Positions 26,360 through 35,649 of a DNA stretch of 64,000 bases are shown here, one piece after another. The position numbers and the translations under genes are program-made. A model generated the notes under the pieces. It made no database searches. It saw nothing but the letters and a program-made list of their open reading frames with translations, and was not told the origin of the DNA. This DNA comes from Oscillospiraceae bacterium. GTDB lineage: Bacteria; Bacillota; Clostridia; Monoglobales; Monoglobaceae. The DNA lies in contig SVKF01000008.1 of assembly GCA_015068605.1 (NCBI GenBank), forward strand, positions 1-64,000, given 5' to 3'. Positions within the stretch are counted from its first letter, which is position 1, and every line of letters begins with the position of its first letter.

Positions 26360-27580
26360 ATGAAATTAAATAATGTTGATTTTGATACTTATTTCAGCAA
26401 CTATCCCGATAAAAACGGGTATTTTGGCAAATACGGCGGAGCATATATCCCCGACAATCTCAAAAAGGCAATGGAGGAAATCACAGAGGCATATTACTCA
26501 ATCTGTCAGTCCAGAAAATTCATTGCAGAGCTTCGCAGAATAAGAAAAGAGTTTCAGGGCAGACCAACTCCCGTTACTCATCTTGAAAGGCTTTCCGACG
26601 CTCTCGGCGGAAAAGTTCAGCTTTATGCAAAGCGAGAGGACTTAAATCATTCGGGTGCTCACAAGCTTAACCACTGTATGGGTGAGGCACTTTTAGCAAA
26701 ATATATGGGTAAAAAGAAGGTTATCGCCGAAACAGGTGCAGGTCAGCACGGTGTTGCTCTTGCTACTGCGGCGGCATATTTCGGACTTGAATGTGATATT
26801 TATATGGGAACTGTTGATATTAAAAAGCAGGCTCCAAATGTTGCAAGAATGAAAATACTCGGTGCAAATGTTGTTGAGGTTACACACGGACTTAAAACTC
26901 TTAAAGAGGCTGTTGATGCGGCATTTGATGCATACAGCAGAGAATATAAGGACGCAATTTACTGTATTGGCTCGGTGTTAGGTCCACACCCGTTCCCTAT
27001 GATGGTTCGTGATTTCCAGAGCATTGTCGGAATTGAGGCAAGGGAGCAGTTTATTGATATGACAGGGCATCTTCCGGACGCAATCGTTGCCTGTGTTGGC
27101 GGCGGAAGCAACGCGGCAGGGCTTTTCGCCGGATTCTTAAATGACCCGGTTGATATTTACGGAATTGAGCCCCTCGGCAGAGGTCCGAAGCTTGGCGACC
27201 ACGCCGCAAGCCTTAAATACGGTACGGAGGGTATTATGCACGGCTTTAACAGCATTATGCTCAAAGATGAAAATGGTGAGCCTGCACCTGTTTATTCTGT
27301 TGCAAGTGGGCTTGACTATCCGTCATCAGGCCCTGAACACGCTTTCCTTCAGGAAATCGGCAGGGTTAAATATGATGTTATTGATGACGAGGAAACCATT
27401 GATGCATTCTATCGTCTTGCCCGTTTAGAGGGCATAATCCCTGCGATTGAAAGCTCTCACGCTGTTGCATACGGAATGAAGCTTGCAAAATCCATGGAAC
27501 ACGGCTCTGTTTTAATAAATCTTTCCGGCAGAGGCGACAAGGATATGGACTATATTATTGAAAATTACGGAATAAGATAA
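26360..27580 (+). CDS. trpB: Tryptophan synthase beta chain
   Basis: 406 aa counted from ATG 26360. PLP enzyme that joins indole and serine. Motifs: [11 protein letters not shown] at the N terminus, [35 protein letters not shown] (PLP lysine), [35 protein letters not shown] and [22 protein letters not shown] is at the C terminus. The residue after H in the KREDLNH-x-GAHK block is Ser instead of the usual Thr. The track start 26339 is a TTG in an AT-run; GGAGGAAG decides ATG 26360. No trpA or other trp gene lies beside it, so it may act on salvaged indole or with a distant TrpA. Confidence 0.93.
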   Translation: MKLNNVDFDTYFSNYPDKNGYFGKYGGAYIPDNLKKAMEEITEAYYSICQSRKFIAELRRIRKEFQGRPTPVTHLERLSDALGGKVQLYAKREDLNHSGAHKLNHCMGEALLAKYMGKKKVIAETGAGQHGVALATAAAYFGLECDIYMGTVDIKKQAPNVARMKILGANVVEVTHGLKTLKEAVDAAFDAYSREYKDAIYCIGSVLGPHPFPMMVRDFQSIVGIEAREQFIDMTGHLPDAIVACVGGGSNAAGLFAGFLNDPVDIYGIEPLGRGPKLGDHAASLKYGTEGIMHGFNSIMLKDENGEPAPVYSVASGLDYPSSGPEHAFLQEIGRVKYDVIDDEETIDAFYRLARLEGIIPAIESSHAVAYGMKLAKSMEHGSVLINLSGRGDKDMDYIIENYGIR

Positions 27581-27593
27581 TCTAATGATAAGC

Positions 27594-27619
27594 AAAAAAT
27601 CAAAAAATTTGATTTTTTT
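27594..27619 (+). terminator. terminator of trpB
   Basis: AAAAAATCAAA / TTTGATTTTTT with a 3-nt loop and T-run. Confidence 0.8.
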
Positions 27620-27722
27620 ACCCCTGTTTTTAGGTATATTCAGGGATATATTCTACAAAAAATTTTCTCAATCCCTGTTATTTTTCCTCTTTTCTTGCGA
27701 TCCGGAGTTTTTTAACATCCCC

Positions 27723-27893
27723 TAAATTCAAAAATGTTTTGTGTTTTGAATAAACCTCACCTCTCGGAGTACTTATGTACGCCTTCGGGATTCGGTTTAT
27801 CCAATCTGAGCTATTTTGCATCCATCCCCCAACGAGGCTGTAGCAAAATGATTTCATTTTGCTACAGCCTCCAAAAGAGGTTAACCGATGAAC
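27723..27893 (+). repeat. Dispersed intergenic repeat, copy B
   Basis: Same block order as copy A (minus strand of 3858-3990): TGTTTTGAATAAACCTCACC, CTCTCGGAGTAC-TATGTACGCCTTCGGG, then a palindrome AGGCTGTAGCAAAATGA / TCATTTTGCTACAGCCT (about 27836-27871) and AAAAGAGGTT. Copy C begins at 34370. Confidence 0.75.
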
Positions 27894-27984
27894 AAAAAGC
27901 AAATGTTATATATAAATTAAAAATTTGTTAGAATATAAAAAATATAATGCAAAGTATATTGTTCTTGAGGATAGGCTCGGTACA

Positions 27985-28500
27985 ATAAGTAGATGTGTTA
28001 TTTAACGGTTGAAAAACAACCTACACCTCACCACCGCCTTCGGCGGAGCCTCTCCTCAAGGAGAAGCCTTCTCCTTGAGGAGCGATGCTTGCCGATGGCA
28101 ATCGTTTACCGCCGACCGAACCGACAGGTGAGACAGGTGGGTTTTGCGAGGCAAAATTCGGATGAGGTGGTGCAGTAAAATGCAAGATAATTCAACAGTT
28201 ACATCTGTATTTTCCACCTCATCAGTCTCGCTGTGCTCGCCAGCTTCCCCTCAAGGGGAAGCCAAGCCTTTTCCTTTGAGGAGCCGGTGCGTACTCCCCA
28301 CACGCCTTCCCCTTTGAGGGGAAGGGGGGACCGCTTGCGGTGGATGAGGTGTCGACCGTTAAGAAAACAACCCAGTGAGTTGTTTTTAGGGCGATTGAGA
28401 GCCGACAGGCTCGGCAATAAAAGAAATGCGTAGCATTTCAACAATAGAGAATACCGCTTGCGGTGGATGAGGTGTTGTAATAGCAAGACAAAACAGGAAT
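27985..28500. repeat. Cluster of palindromic CACCTCA / CTTCCCCTCAAGGGGAAG-type repeats
   Basis: A gene-free stretch made of several units such as ACCTCACCACCGCCTTCGGC, CTCAAGGAGAAGCC, CCCCTCAAGGGGAAGCC and GCGGTGGATGAGGTG in both orientations. The same family appears at 52389-52440, 53080-53100 and 54155-54425. These are common intergenic repeats of gut Clostridia in my recollection. Minus-strand ORF 28199-28486 and its plus-strand partner are products of the palindromes, not genes. Confidence 0.8.
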
Positions 28501-28504
28501 GTTC

Positions 28505-28576
28505 ATTTGAATATTAATCTCGTGTGATTATGCGTAAAAACTATTTACAATTGGAAATATTTATGTTATAATAATT
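28505..28576 (+). promoter_or_regulatory. Solitary promoter region homologous to that of RNA copy 2
   Basis: Ungapped match (about nine in ten bases) to 53126-53197, including TTTACA (28544-28549), 17 nt and TATAAT (28567-28572). Instead of the RNA body it is followed after about 15 nt by the AAAAGGACGGC...GCCGTCCTTTT stem, which also follows RNA copy 2. Any transcript would be only about 50 nt. Confidence 0.7.
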
Positions 28577-28590
28577 ATGCTAAACTATAT

Positions 28591-28628
28591 ATAACCAAAA
28601 GGACGGCTCACGCCGTCCTTTTGGTTAT
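28591..28628. terminator. terminator of rplL operon (and of the solitary promoter)
   Basis: ATAACCAAAAGGACGGC / GCCGTCCTTTTGGTTAT, a 17-bp perfect stem. Two more small hairpins (28630-28646, about 28654-28672) lie between it and the rplL stop. Confidence 0.85.
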
Positions 28629-28693
28629 CATGATGACCTTGTCATCAAGCAACAGCGGAAAAAACCTCCGCTTTTTTAACTTTGAAAGTAAGA

Positions 28694-29065
28694 TTACTTA
28701 AGTTCGATTGTTGCGCCGGCTTCTTCGAGCTTAGCTTTCATAGCTTCAGCTTCGTCCTTAGAAACAGCTTCCTTAAGTGTTGTAGGTGCGCCTTCAACAG
28801 CAGCCTTAGCTTCGCCAAGACCAAGACCTGTGAGGTCCTTAACAGCCTTAATTGTAGGCATCTTCTTGTCAGCAGCAAATCCTGTGAGAACTACATCGAA
28901 TTCTGTCTTTTCTTCAGCAGCAGGACCAGCAGCAACAGCACCAGCCATCATAACAGGAGCAGCAGCAGATACGCCAAACTCTTCTTCGAGAGCCTTTACT
29001 AAATCGTTTACTTCTAAAAGTGTAAGTGTTTTAATTTCTTCAACTAATTTCATTACATCAGCCAT
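28694..29065 (-). CDS. rplL: 50S ribosomal protein L7/L12
   Basis: 123 aa, normal length. Forms the ribosomal stalk dimers that recruit translation factors. N-terminal dimerisation part ([26 protein letters not shown]), Ala-rich hinge (about 35-52), and the C-terminal domain with [39 protein letters not shown]. Last gene of the rplKAJL block. Ribosome binding site GGAGG. Confidence 0.98.
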   Translation of the reverse strand: MADVMKLVEEIKTLTLLEVNDLVKALEEEFGVSAAAPVMMAGAVAAGPAAEEKTEFDVVLTGFAADKKMPTIKAVKDLTGLGLGEAKAAVEGAPTTLKEAVSKDEAEAMKAKLEEAGATIELK

Positions 29066-29142
29066 TTTAAAAATCCTCCGTTTTTTTAAATATTTTGGGG
29101 CATTTTGCCCATAATTTACTTTTTAATAATTAAATAAATTTT

Positions 29143-29640
29143 TTACTCAGCGTCTTTATTAGCAATAGCATCCAAAGCACGAACCAAGCTTGAGATAGGA
29201 GCCTGTAAGCTTCCCATCATCTTGGAAATAAGAACTTCCTTAGAAGGAATACTTGCGTAAACCTTAACCTCTTCAGCGTCAATTACCTTGCCGTCAACAA
29301 AACCTGCTTTAATTTCAAGCTGTTCATTGTTCTTAGCGAACTCAACAAGAATTTTTGCAGGAGCAACAACATCAGAATCACTTGTTGCAAGAGCAGTAGG
29401 ACCGTGTAAAACGCCATCAAGCTCTCCAAGACCAACTTCGTTTGCTGCAAAACGTGTTAATGTATTCTTAACAATAGTGTATTCAACACCGGCTTCACGA
29501 AGCTGTTTACGAAGCTCGGTATCCTGAGCAACGGTCAAGCCTCTGTAATCGGCGATAACACCTGCCTGAGCGTTCTTAAGTCTTTCAGTTATAGCAGCAA
29601 CAACTGTCTTTTTGTTTTCTAAAACTTTTGCACTTGGCAT
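29143..29640 (-). CDS. rplJ: 50S ribosomal protein L10
   Basis: 165 aa. Base of the L7/L12 stalk and autoregulator of the rplJL mRNA. Blocks: MPSAKVLENKKTVVAAITERLK, GVIADYRGLTVAQDTELRKQLREAGVEYTIVKNTL, and a C-terminal helix (PISSLVRALDAIANK) that binds L12 dimers. The track start 29700 runs into the leader; AAAGGAGG before ATG 29640 fixes the start. Confidence 0.97.
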   Translation of the reverse strand: MPSAKVLENKKTVVAAITERLKNAQAGVIADYRGLTVAQDTELRKQLREAGVEYTIVKNTLTRFAANEVGLGELDGVLHGPTALATSDSDVVAPAKILVEFAKNNEQLEIKAGFVDGKVIDAEEVKVYASIPSKEVLISKMMGSLQAPISSLVRALDAIANKDAE

Positions 29641-29663
29641 AAAATTTCCTCCTTTCAAAGTTT

Positions 29664-29800
29664 CAATCCGTAAAGGATTAATATGAAAAATCCCTCGCAA
29701 ACACGAGGGATTACAAATTCATAAGAATTATCAAATCTCCTCGGCAGGATTTACGGCATAGCCACCTGCTGTCTGCGGAAAATATTCAACTGATTAAAAA
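29664..29800 (-). promoter_or_regulatory. Ribosomal protein L10 leader
   Basis: Between rplA and rplJ, minus strand. It carries the L10-leader signature: GACAGCAGGTGGC ... ATCCTGCCGAGGAGA, which forms the paired L10/L12 binding element. An attenuator hairpin AATCCCTCG / CGAGGGATT plus TTTTT follows just before rplJ (29689-29712). Binding of L10(L12)4 is known to repress rplJL in Firmicutes through this element. Confidence 0.88.
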
Positions 29801-30496
29801 TTAACCTTCAATCTTTGATGTGTTAATCTTAATACCGGGGCCCATTGTTGTTGCAATGGTAACAGATCTTAAATACTGACCTTTAGCAGCCGCCGGACGA
29901 GCCTTTATAATAGCGCCCATTAAAGCATTAAAGTTTTCGGTAAGCTTTTCAGGTCCGAAAGATGCTTTTCCTAAAGGACAGTGGATAATGTTTGTCTTAT
30001 CCAATCTGTATTCAATTTTACCTGATTTTATTTCGCTGATAGCTTTAGCAACATCAGGAGTAACAGTGCCGGCCTTCGGGTTTGGCATAAGACCCTTAGG
30101 ACCAAGTGTCTTACCGATACGACCAACAACACCCATCATATCCGGAGTTGCAACAACGATATCAAAGTCAAACCAGTTTTCAGACTGAATCTTTTGAACT
30201 AAGTCTTCAGCACCAACAAAATCAGCGCCTGCAGCCTTAGCTTCTTCAGCCTTGCCTTCTCTTGCAAATACGAGAACGCGAACATTTTTACCAGTTCCGT
30301 TAGGGAGAACAACAGCACCTCTAACCTGCTGGTCAGCATGTCTTGAGTCAACGCCCAATTTAACATGAATTTCAACTGTTTCATCAAACTTAGCCTTAGC
30401 AGTCTGACAAGCAAGACTCATAGCTTCGTTTGAATCGTACAATTTACCTTTTTCAAGAAGCTTAATGCTATCTTGATACTTTTTACCCATTTTCAT
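29801..30496 (-). CDS. rplA: 50S ribosomal protein L1
   Basis: 231 aa, normal length. 23S rRNA L1-stalk protein that helps release deacylated tRNA. Blocks: [55 protein letters not shown] (the family signature), [14 protein letters not shown]. Ribosome binding site AGGAGGA, 7 nt before the first ATG. Confidence 0.98.
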   Translation of the reverse strand: MKMGKKYQDSIKLLEKGKLYDSNEAMSLACQTAKAKFDETVEIHVKLGVDSRHADQQVRGAVVLPNGTGKNVRVLVFAREGKAEEAKAAGADFVGAEDLVQKIQSENWFDFDIVVATPDMMGVVGRIGKTLGPKGLMPNPKAGTVTPDVAKAISEIKSGKIEYRLDKTNIIHCPLGKASFGPEKLTENFNALMGAIIKARPAAAKGQYLRSVTIATTMGPGIKINTSKIEG

Positions 30497-30559
30497 TAAT
30501 TTTCCTCCTATAGTGGTTATTGCAGGGCATTAGCCCCTCCCACATTGTTAACCGTCAGA

Positions 30560-30985
30560 TTATTCTTCAACGGTAACGCCCATTGATCTTGCAGTACCTG
30601 CAACCATAGACATAGCTGCTTCAAGTGATGCTGCGTTAAGATCAGGCATTTTCTGTGTAGCGATTGCCTCTAAATCAGCTTTAGAAAGCTGAGCAACCTT
30701 ATTCTTGTTCGGAACACCGCTTCCGCTCTGGATTTTACAAGCCTTCTTAATAAGAACAGCAGCCGGCGGAGTTTTAGTGATGAATGAGAAAGATCTGTCC
30801 TGGTAAACTGTGATAACAACCGGGATAACAAGACCTGCGTCATTCTTTGTTCTTTCGTTGAACTGCTTACAGAAGTCCATGATGTTAACACCGTGCTGAC
30901 CGAGAGCCGGACCAACCGGTGGTGCAGGAGTAGCTTTCATAGCTTCAATCTGCAATTTGATGTAACCTGTGATTTTCTGAGCCAT
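30560..30985 (-). CDS. rplK: 50S ribosomal protein L11
   Basis: 141 aa, normal. GTPase-associated-centre protein. Blocks: [41 protein letters not shown] and the C-terminal [30 protein letters not shown]. First ribosomal gene after nusG. Confidence 0.98.
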   Translation of the reverse strand: MAQKITGYIKLQIEAMKATPAPPVGPALGQHGVNIMDFCKQFNERTKNDAGLVIPVVITVYQDRSFSFITKTPPAAVLIKKACKIQSGSGVPNKNKVAQLSKADLEAIATQKMPDLNAASLEAAMSMVAGTARSMGVTVEE

Positions 30986-31107
30986 TTACATGACACCTCC
31001 CTTTCCAACAAACGTGGTAATATCGAGATTGCCTCATGGCAACCCCTCCCACAAACTTGGTGCAAGCACCAAATATATAATACAGCGTGTGCTGTGTGGG
31101 TAACAAA

Positions 31108-31626
31108 TTAAACTATGTGTTCAACCTGATTAAATTCAAGTTCAACATCCGTATCTCTGCCAAACATAGAAACTTTGGCTTTGATTTTCTGTCGTTCCAT
31201 GATGATAGCATCAATAACACCAACGAAGCCTTCAAGCGGACCATATTTAACTCTGATTTTGTCACCAACCTCAAAGTCAATGGTAATAGTGCGTTTTTCA
31301 AGCCCCATGTTAATGATTTCCTGCTCGGTAAGAGGAACCGGCTTACTACCGGGACCAACAAACCCCGTGACACCACGGCAGTTTCTCACAACATACCAAC
31401 TCTCGTCGGTCATAATCATTTTAACAATAACATAACCGGGGAAGAGCTTACGCATAACCGTTTTCTTCCGGTCATCCTTAATTTCAACAACCTCTTCCAT
31501 AGGAACGCAAATTTCCTGAATAACATCCTGCATGTTACGATTTTCAATTGTTTTTTCTATATCAGCCTTAACCTTATTCTCGTATCCGGAATAGGTGTGA
31601 GCCACATACCATTTTGCTTCTGCCAT
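31108..31626 (-). CDS. nusG: Transcription antitermination/pausing factor NusG
   Basis: 172 aa. NGN domain (about 1-105: KWYVAHTYSGYENKVKADIEK, FPGYVIVKM, WYVVRNCRGVTGFVG) and C-terminal KOW domain (FEVGDKIRVKYGPLEGFVGVIDAI). It links RNA polymerase to pausing or to the ribosome. Oddity: the only strong Shine-Dalgarno (GGAGGG) lies about 20 nt before ATG 31626 and no alternative in-frame start is nearer, so translation may rely on coupling to secE or a weak site. Confidence 0.96.
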   Translation of the reverse strand: MAEAKWYVAHTYSGYENKVKADIEKTIENRNMQDVIQEICVPMEEVVEIKDDRKKTVMRKLFPGYVIVKMIMTDESWYVVRNCRGVTGFVGPGSKPVPLTEQEIINMGLEKRTITIDFEVGDKIRVKYGPLEGFVGVIDAIIMERQKIKAKVSMFGRDTDVELEFNQVEHIV

Positions 31627-31665
31627 AAGTGTGGGATTAACCCGTTCCCTCCTATAAAGTTATAC

Positions 31666-31845
31666 TTAAAACCACTTGCCCATGCCCCATGTAAGTAATA
31701 CATCAAGTCCGGCAATTACAAGTCCTATAAGTATTACGAAAACAAGCACTATGATAGTGTTCTGTCTGATTTTAGAAAATGAAGGCCAAACAACTTTTTT
31801 AAATTCAGCCTTGGTATCAATAAACCAGTTCTTAATCTTGCTCAT
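31666..31845 (-). CDS. secE: Preprotein translocase subunit SecE
   Basis: Not in the ORF track (59 aa). Translation: MSKIKNWFIDTKAEFKKVVW, PSFSKIRQNTIIVLVFVILI, then GLVIAGLDVLLTWGMGKWF. It has the SecE signature E-F-K-K-V-x-W-P followed by a single TM helix. It clamps SecY in the membrane. Its place between rpmG and nusG is the standard bacterial order. Confidence 0.95.
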   Translation of the reverse strand: MSKIKNWFIDTKAEFKKVVWPSFSKIRQNTIIVLVFVILIGLVIAGLDVLLTWGMGKWF

Positions 31846-31873
31846 TTTAATACTCCTTTAACCTTTTTACAGA

Positions 31874-32023
31874 CTACTTCGTTTCTTTATGAAGTGTGTG
31901 CTTTCTGCAGAATCTGCAGTATTTATTCATTTCAAGTCTGTCCGGGTCGTTCTTCTTGTTCTTCATAGTATCGTAGTTTCTCTGTTTGCATTCACTGCAA
32001 GCCAATGTGATTTTAACTCTCAT
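31874..32023 (-). CDS. rpmG: 50S ribosomal protein L33
   Basis: 49 aa: [49 protein letters not shown]. Both CxxC pairs are present, so it is the zinc-binding (C+) form. The track start 32140 lies in the promoter; ATG 32023 follows AAAGGGTG. First gene of rpmG-secE-nusG-rplKAJL. Confidence 0.95.
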   Translation of the reverse strand: MRVKITLACSECKQRNYDTMKNKKNDPDRLEMNKYCRFCRKHTLHKETK

Positions 32024-32099
32024 TTTGTTCACCCTTTCTCTTAAAATCCCTATGGGGATTCGTACAACACAAATAAAGCCTCTTCTCAGAGGTGATGTT

Positions 32100-32128
32100 A
32101 TTTTAACACAGTTTTTTAAATTTGTCAA
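32100..32128 (-). promoter_or_regulatory. promoter of rpmG-secE-nusG-rplKAJL
   Basis: Minus strand TTGACA, 17 nt, TAAAAT. A hairpin AGAAGAGGC-type element (about 32076-32095) lies in the leader. Confidence 0.85.
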
Positions 32129-32227
32129 TGGTTTTCGCAAAAAAAGTTGAGAATATTTAAAAAAAGTGCGAATAAAATTAAAAAAACGAATAAAATTGCA
32201 GTATTCATATGGGGCAGAGGTGTGTTT

Positions 32228-33226
32228 ATGATAAACGGATTAAAAATCGCTTTTGTGTATGTCGGGTTGGTTATCGGTGCCGGATTTGCATCGGGCAGAG
32301 AAATTCTTGAGTATTTCAATATGAAAGACAAGGGTGAAACATTTCCCGTTGTTTTGACTTTTATTTTGTTTGTGATGATTTCCTACCTCATATTATACAA
32401 ATCAAAAAAACACAGGATTACCGGTTTTGGTGAATTTGTTGATTTCATGGCAGGAAGGTCAAGTATTGTCATTAAGGTGATAATGTATCTTTTTATGTTT
32501 TGCGGATTTTTTGTTATGCTCTCGGCAGGTGGCGCACTTTTTGAGGCAGGGATTGGATGCGACCGAAGATGGGGAGTTATGTCTCTTGCCGTGATTTGCT
32601 TTGTTGTATTTTCCTTTGATATAAAAGGGATTGTAGCTATAAATACGATTCTTGTTCCGTTTATGGTTATAGGGATAGCATATCTTTCCGTCACAGCCAT
32701 GATGTATGAAAGTGTCACAACATCATCAATATCCATAGTAAATAATTCTCTTGTTTCTGCGGTTTGTTATGTCAGTTACAACACCATAACGGCAGGAGCG
32801 GTATTAGTTCCCCTTTATCCGATTGCGGATAAAAAATCCATAAAAATAGGAGCTCTTGCCGGAAGCGGTATCCTTTGTTTGTTGGTTTTTATAATACGGA
32901 GCGCTCTTAATATGTATTATGACAGTATTTTTAATTCCCAAATGCCAATGCTTGATTTGGCAATAATGAGAGGGGAAATATATCAATATATATACATGGT
33001 TGTGCTTTTCACATCAATCTGTACCACAGCGGTATCCCACGGCTTCGGAGTATTATCGATTTTTCGATTTAATACACTCAAAAAGAGAGTGATAGCTGCG
33101 GCAGTGTTTTGTTTAGCGGCACTCCCGTTTTCCGAGTTAAATTTTTCGTTTTTGGTATCGTCATTGTATTCGGTTTTTGGATATGTTGGTATTTTTTGGC
33201 TGTTAATTCTTGTGTTTAGAAAATAA
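32228..33226 (+). CDS. YkvI-family membrane transporter
   Basis: 332 aa with about ten TM helices, APC/LeuT-like fold. It begins [29 protein letters not shown], where the [10 protein letters not shown] unwound-helix motif is diagnostic of the YkvI group (COG3949). Later: [29 protein letters not shown], equivalent to helix 6. Substrate unknown. The track start 32147 would overlap the divergent rpmG promoter; AGAGGTG before ATG 32228 supports the later start. Confidence 0.8.
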   Translation: MINGLKIAFVYVGLVIGAGFASGREILEYFNMKDKGETFPVVLTFILFVMISYLILYKSKKHRITGFGEFVDFMAGRSSIVIKVIMYLFMFCGFFVMLSAGGALFEAGIGCDRRWGVMSLAVICFVVFSFDIKGIVAINTILVPFMVIGIAYLSVTAMMYESVTTSSISIVNNSLVSAVCYVSYNTITAGAVLVPLYPIADKKSIKIGALAGSGILCLLVFIIRSALNMYYDSIFNSQMPMLDLAIMRGEIYQYIYMVVLFTSICTTAVSHGFGVLSIFRFNTLKKRVIAAAVFCLAALPFSELNFSFLVSSLYSVFGYVGIFWLLILVFRK

Positions 33227-33335
33227 TTTTTCGACTTGAAGTTGGAGTAAACGAGAGTATAAAAGAGGAAAACAGCGAATTCGAGACTTTGAGATGTGCT
33301 AAATTAATTTCTTTGAAAAAAATTCAAAAAAAGGG

Positions 33336-33364
33336 TTGACAAAATGGAAATTCCGTATTATAAT
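33336..33364 (+). promoter_or_regulatory. promoter of rplM-rpsI
   Basis: TTGACA, 17 nt, TATAAT, preceded by an A-tract. Confidence 0.88.
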
Positions 33365-33384
33365 AAACAAGCTTGTTAAATTGA

Positions 33385-33455
33385 CAAAGCAGACTGTGGG
33401 CAGATGCACACAGGAAAATGTGTCTGTCTGCTCACAGTCCGAAATTTAATCAGGA
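33385..33455 (+). promoter_or_regulatory. rplM leader hairpin (probable L13 leader)
   Basis: A stem of GACTGTGGGCAGATGCACACA with TGTGTCTGTCTGCTCACAGTC lies directly between promoter and rplM ribosome binding site. Position and shape fit the L13 autoregulatory leader of Firmicutes; the sequence match was judged by eye only. Confidence 0.65.
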
Positions 33456-33466
33456 GGTATGTTATT

Positions 33467-33901
33467 ATGTCAACTTATATGGCAAAAGCAAACGAAGTTG
33501 AAAAGAAATGGTATATCATTGATGCTGCCGGTAAGCCTTTAGGCCGTGTTGCTGCAGCTGCTGCAACAATCCTCAGAGGTAAGCACCGTCCTGAGTTCAC
33601 ACCGAACACAGACTGTGGCGAATATGTTATCATCATCAACGCAAAAGACGCTGTTTTAACAGGAAATAAGTTATTACAGAAAAAATGGTACAGACACACA
33701 GGTTATATCGGTCATCTTAAAGAGGTTTCTTATAAGGAACTTATGGCTGACCGTCCTGAGAAGGCTATGGAGCTTGCAATCTCCGGTATGATGCCTCATA
33801 ACACTCTCGGCAGAAAGAGCCTTAAGAAGCTTAAGGTTTATGCCGGAGCAGAACATGAGCATGAAGCACAGAAACCTGTTATGTGGACAGGCAGAATATA
33901 A
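33467..33901 (+). CDS. rplM: 50S ribosomal protein L13
   Basis: 144 aa, normal. Early 23S-binding protein. Blocks: [69 protein letters not shown]-type [20 protein letters not shown]. The track start 33404 lies in the leader; AGGAGGT before ATG 33467 decides. Cotranscribed with rpsI. Confidence 0.97.
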   Translation: MSTYMAKANEVEKKWYIIDAAGKPLGRVAAAAATILRGKHRPEFTPNTDCGEYVIIINAKDAVLTGNKLLQKKWYRHTGYIGHLKEVSYKELMADRPEKAMELAISGMMPHNTLGRKSLKKLKVYAGAEHEHEAQKPVMWTGRI

Positions 33902-33919
33902 GATAGGAGGATAAGTTAA

Positions 33920-34318
33920 ATGGCTAAGACAGTTCAGTATTACGGAACAGGTAGAAGAAAAGAATCTGTTGCAAGAGTAAGATTAGTTCCCGGCAACGGT
34001 GCAATCACAATTAACGGCAGAGATATTGACGACTATTTCGGTCTTGAAACTCTTAAGACTATCCTTCGTCAGCCTCTCGTGCTTACAGGTACAATCGGCA
34101 AATTTGATGTTTTGGTAAACGTTAAAGGCGGCGGTTTCACAGGTCAGGCAGGTGCTATCCGTCACGGTATAGCAAGAGCTTTGCTTGAAGTTGATACAGA
34201 AAGCTTCAGAGCAACACTCAAAGAAGCAGGTTACTTAACACGTGACCCGAGAATGAAGGAAAGAAAGAAATACGGTCTCAAAGCAGCCCGTCGTGCACCA
34301 CAGTTTAGTAAGAGATAA
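33920..34318 (+). CDS. rpsI: 30S ribosomal protein S9
   Basis: 132 aa. Its C-terminal tail contacts P-site tRNA. Blocks: [59 protein letters not shown] (SKR end conserved). 18 nt after rplM. Confidence 0.98.
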   Translation: MAKTVQYYGTGRRKESVARVRLVPGNGAITINGRDIDDYFGLETLKTILRQPLVLTGTIGKFDVLVNVKGGGFTGQAGAIRHGIARALLEVDTESFRATLKEAGYLTRDPRMKERKKYGLKAARRAPQFSKR

Positions 34319-34330
34319 TTATTATCTGTC

Positions 34331-34367
34331 AAAAATCCCACAACCATCGAGGTTGTGGGATTTTTTT
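34331..34367 (+). terminator. terminator of rplM-rpsI
   Basis: AAAAATCCCACAACC / GGTTGTGGGATTTTT with TTTTTTT. Confidence 0.92.
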
Positions 34368-34369
34368 GT

Positions 34370-34590
34370 AACGAGGGGCTGTAGCAAAATGCACCAACCA
34401 CACAAAACACCCAAAAAGATGTATAAAAATCATTTTTAAAAGCGTAAATGACAAAATATACTTCATAAATTAGGAAAGAAATTCGCGATTTAGCGAATTT
34501 CTAAATTCAAAAATGGTTTGTGTTTTGAACAAACCTCACCTCTCGGAGTACCTATGTACGCCTTCGGGTAAACCAAAGCCTTGGCTTTGG
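34370..34590 (+). repeat. Dispersed intergenic repeat, copy C (rearranged or decayed)
   Basis: Contains one palindrome arm (GAGGGGCTGTAGCAAAATG) at its start, then about 34500-34575 the block AAATTCAAAAATGGTTTGTG, AACAAACCTCACCTCTCGGAGTACC, TATGTACGCCTTCGGG shared with copies A and B. The arms are in a different order, so the element is partial. Confidence 0.65.
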
Positions 34591-34637
34591 CTCAGCTTGT
34601 CCGCTTTAAAGCTTTTTTCCTATCCCTTAAAACCAAA

Positions 34638-34676
34638 GCGGTGTTTAAAAAGTCTTTTTGACTTTTTAAACACCGC
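34638..34676. terminator. terminator of the ABC permease operon
   Basis: GCGGTGTTTAAAAAGTC / GACTTTTTAAACACCGC, a 17-bp perfect stem with a TTTTT loop, similar in sequence to the aldolase terminator. Confidence 0.75.
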
Positions 34677-34700
34677 CTTAATTTAAACATAAACTGAAGA

Positions 34701-35630
34701 TTAACCTTTTACACCGCCGACAGTTATACCGCCCATAATTCTTCTCTGGAAGAACGCAAATATGATAAATGGCGGAATACTACCGAAGACAAGTCCCATA
34801 AAGTATGTATTATACTCAATGGTCGCATTTCCAGACATATGATACAATTTAAGTGGCATTGTAACCTTATCCGGAGAGATAATCAACGGACCCATATAAT
34901 CAGCCCAAGATGCACTCAATACACCGATTGATTCGTATATAACGATTGGCATTGAGAGCGGGAACATAATTTTAAAGAATACCCCATAGTTCGTACATCC
35001 ATCAATTTTAGCAGCTTCAACATAAGATGTTGAAAGAGTATCAAAGTTATTCTTAAAGAGCAATACTGCATAACAGTCCGCACCGGCACCGAGCCAGAAA
35101 GGAATAAATGTATTAAGAACATCTACACCAAGAACTAAACCCTGTTCTTCCAAATAGTTTCTTGCGAACGGAAAGGCTGTATAACTAATGTAGTTCGGCA
35201 CTGTTCTGATCTGACCGGGCATCATCATTGTCCATACGATAAGTACAAACAAGAGCTTTGAGCCTGTTGGTTTAAGCTTTGACAAAACATAACCACCAAA
35301 TCCACAAACAACGAGTCTTGAAATTAACTCACCAACCGATCTGATAAGCGTATTCACGATTGTTGGAGCAAGGTCAAGCTTTACCCATGCATCAACCACT
35401 CGAGTCTTTGCAATCTCCCACGATATTTCTTTCGGGAAAAACGATGGATCAGCTATGATTTCCGTTGACTTTTTAAAGGCAGATGAAACTGCCCATATTG
35501 CCGGAATAAGCGAACATAACGCAACAACAATAAGAATTGCAAATATAATCCAATAAAGGAGCTGACCCTTAAATGTTTTAAGTTCGGCTGAGCTTAAACA
35601 AGCCGCCTTTTTTTCATTAAATCTTTTCAT
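34701..35630 (-). CDS. Carbohydrate ABC transporter permease, MalG/UgpE type
   Basis: 309 aa with six TM helices. The EAA loop, which docks the ATPase, is visible as YVEAAKIDGCTNYGVFFKIMFPLSMPI (about 195-220). C-terminal GGITVGGVKG is typical of CUT1 family sugar permeases. 19 nt downstream of its partner permease. No substrate-binding protein gene adjoins. Confidence 0.9.
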   Translation of the reverse strand: MKRFNEKKAACLSSAELKTFKGQLLYWIIFAILIVVALCSLIPAIWAVSSAFKKSTEIIADPSFFPKEISWEIAKTRVVDAWVKLDLAPTIVNTLIRSVGELISRLVVCGFGGYVLSKLKPTGSKLLFVLIVWTMMMPGQIRTVPNYISYTAFPFARNYLEEQGLVLGVDVLNTFIPFWLGAGADCYAVLLFKNNFDTLSTSYVEAAKIDGCTNYGVFFKIMFPLSMPIVIYESIGVLSASWADYMGPLIISPDKVTMPLKLYHMSGNATIEYNTYFMGLVFGSIPPFIIFAFFQRRIMGGITVGGVKG

Positions 35631-35649
35631 TTTCTATCCTCGTGCCTCC

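Noticed and set aside
28199-28486. 95-aa minus-strand ORF rich in Leu, Arg and Lys
   Set aside because: Lies wholly in intergenic repeat sequence and lacks a start signal.
27985-28500. Insertion sequence or small genes in the repeat cluster
   Set aside because: No transposase fragment in any frame; the ORFs are products of the palindromic units.
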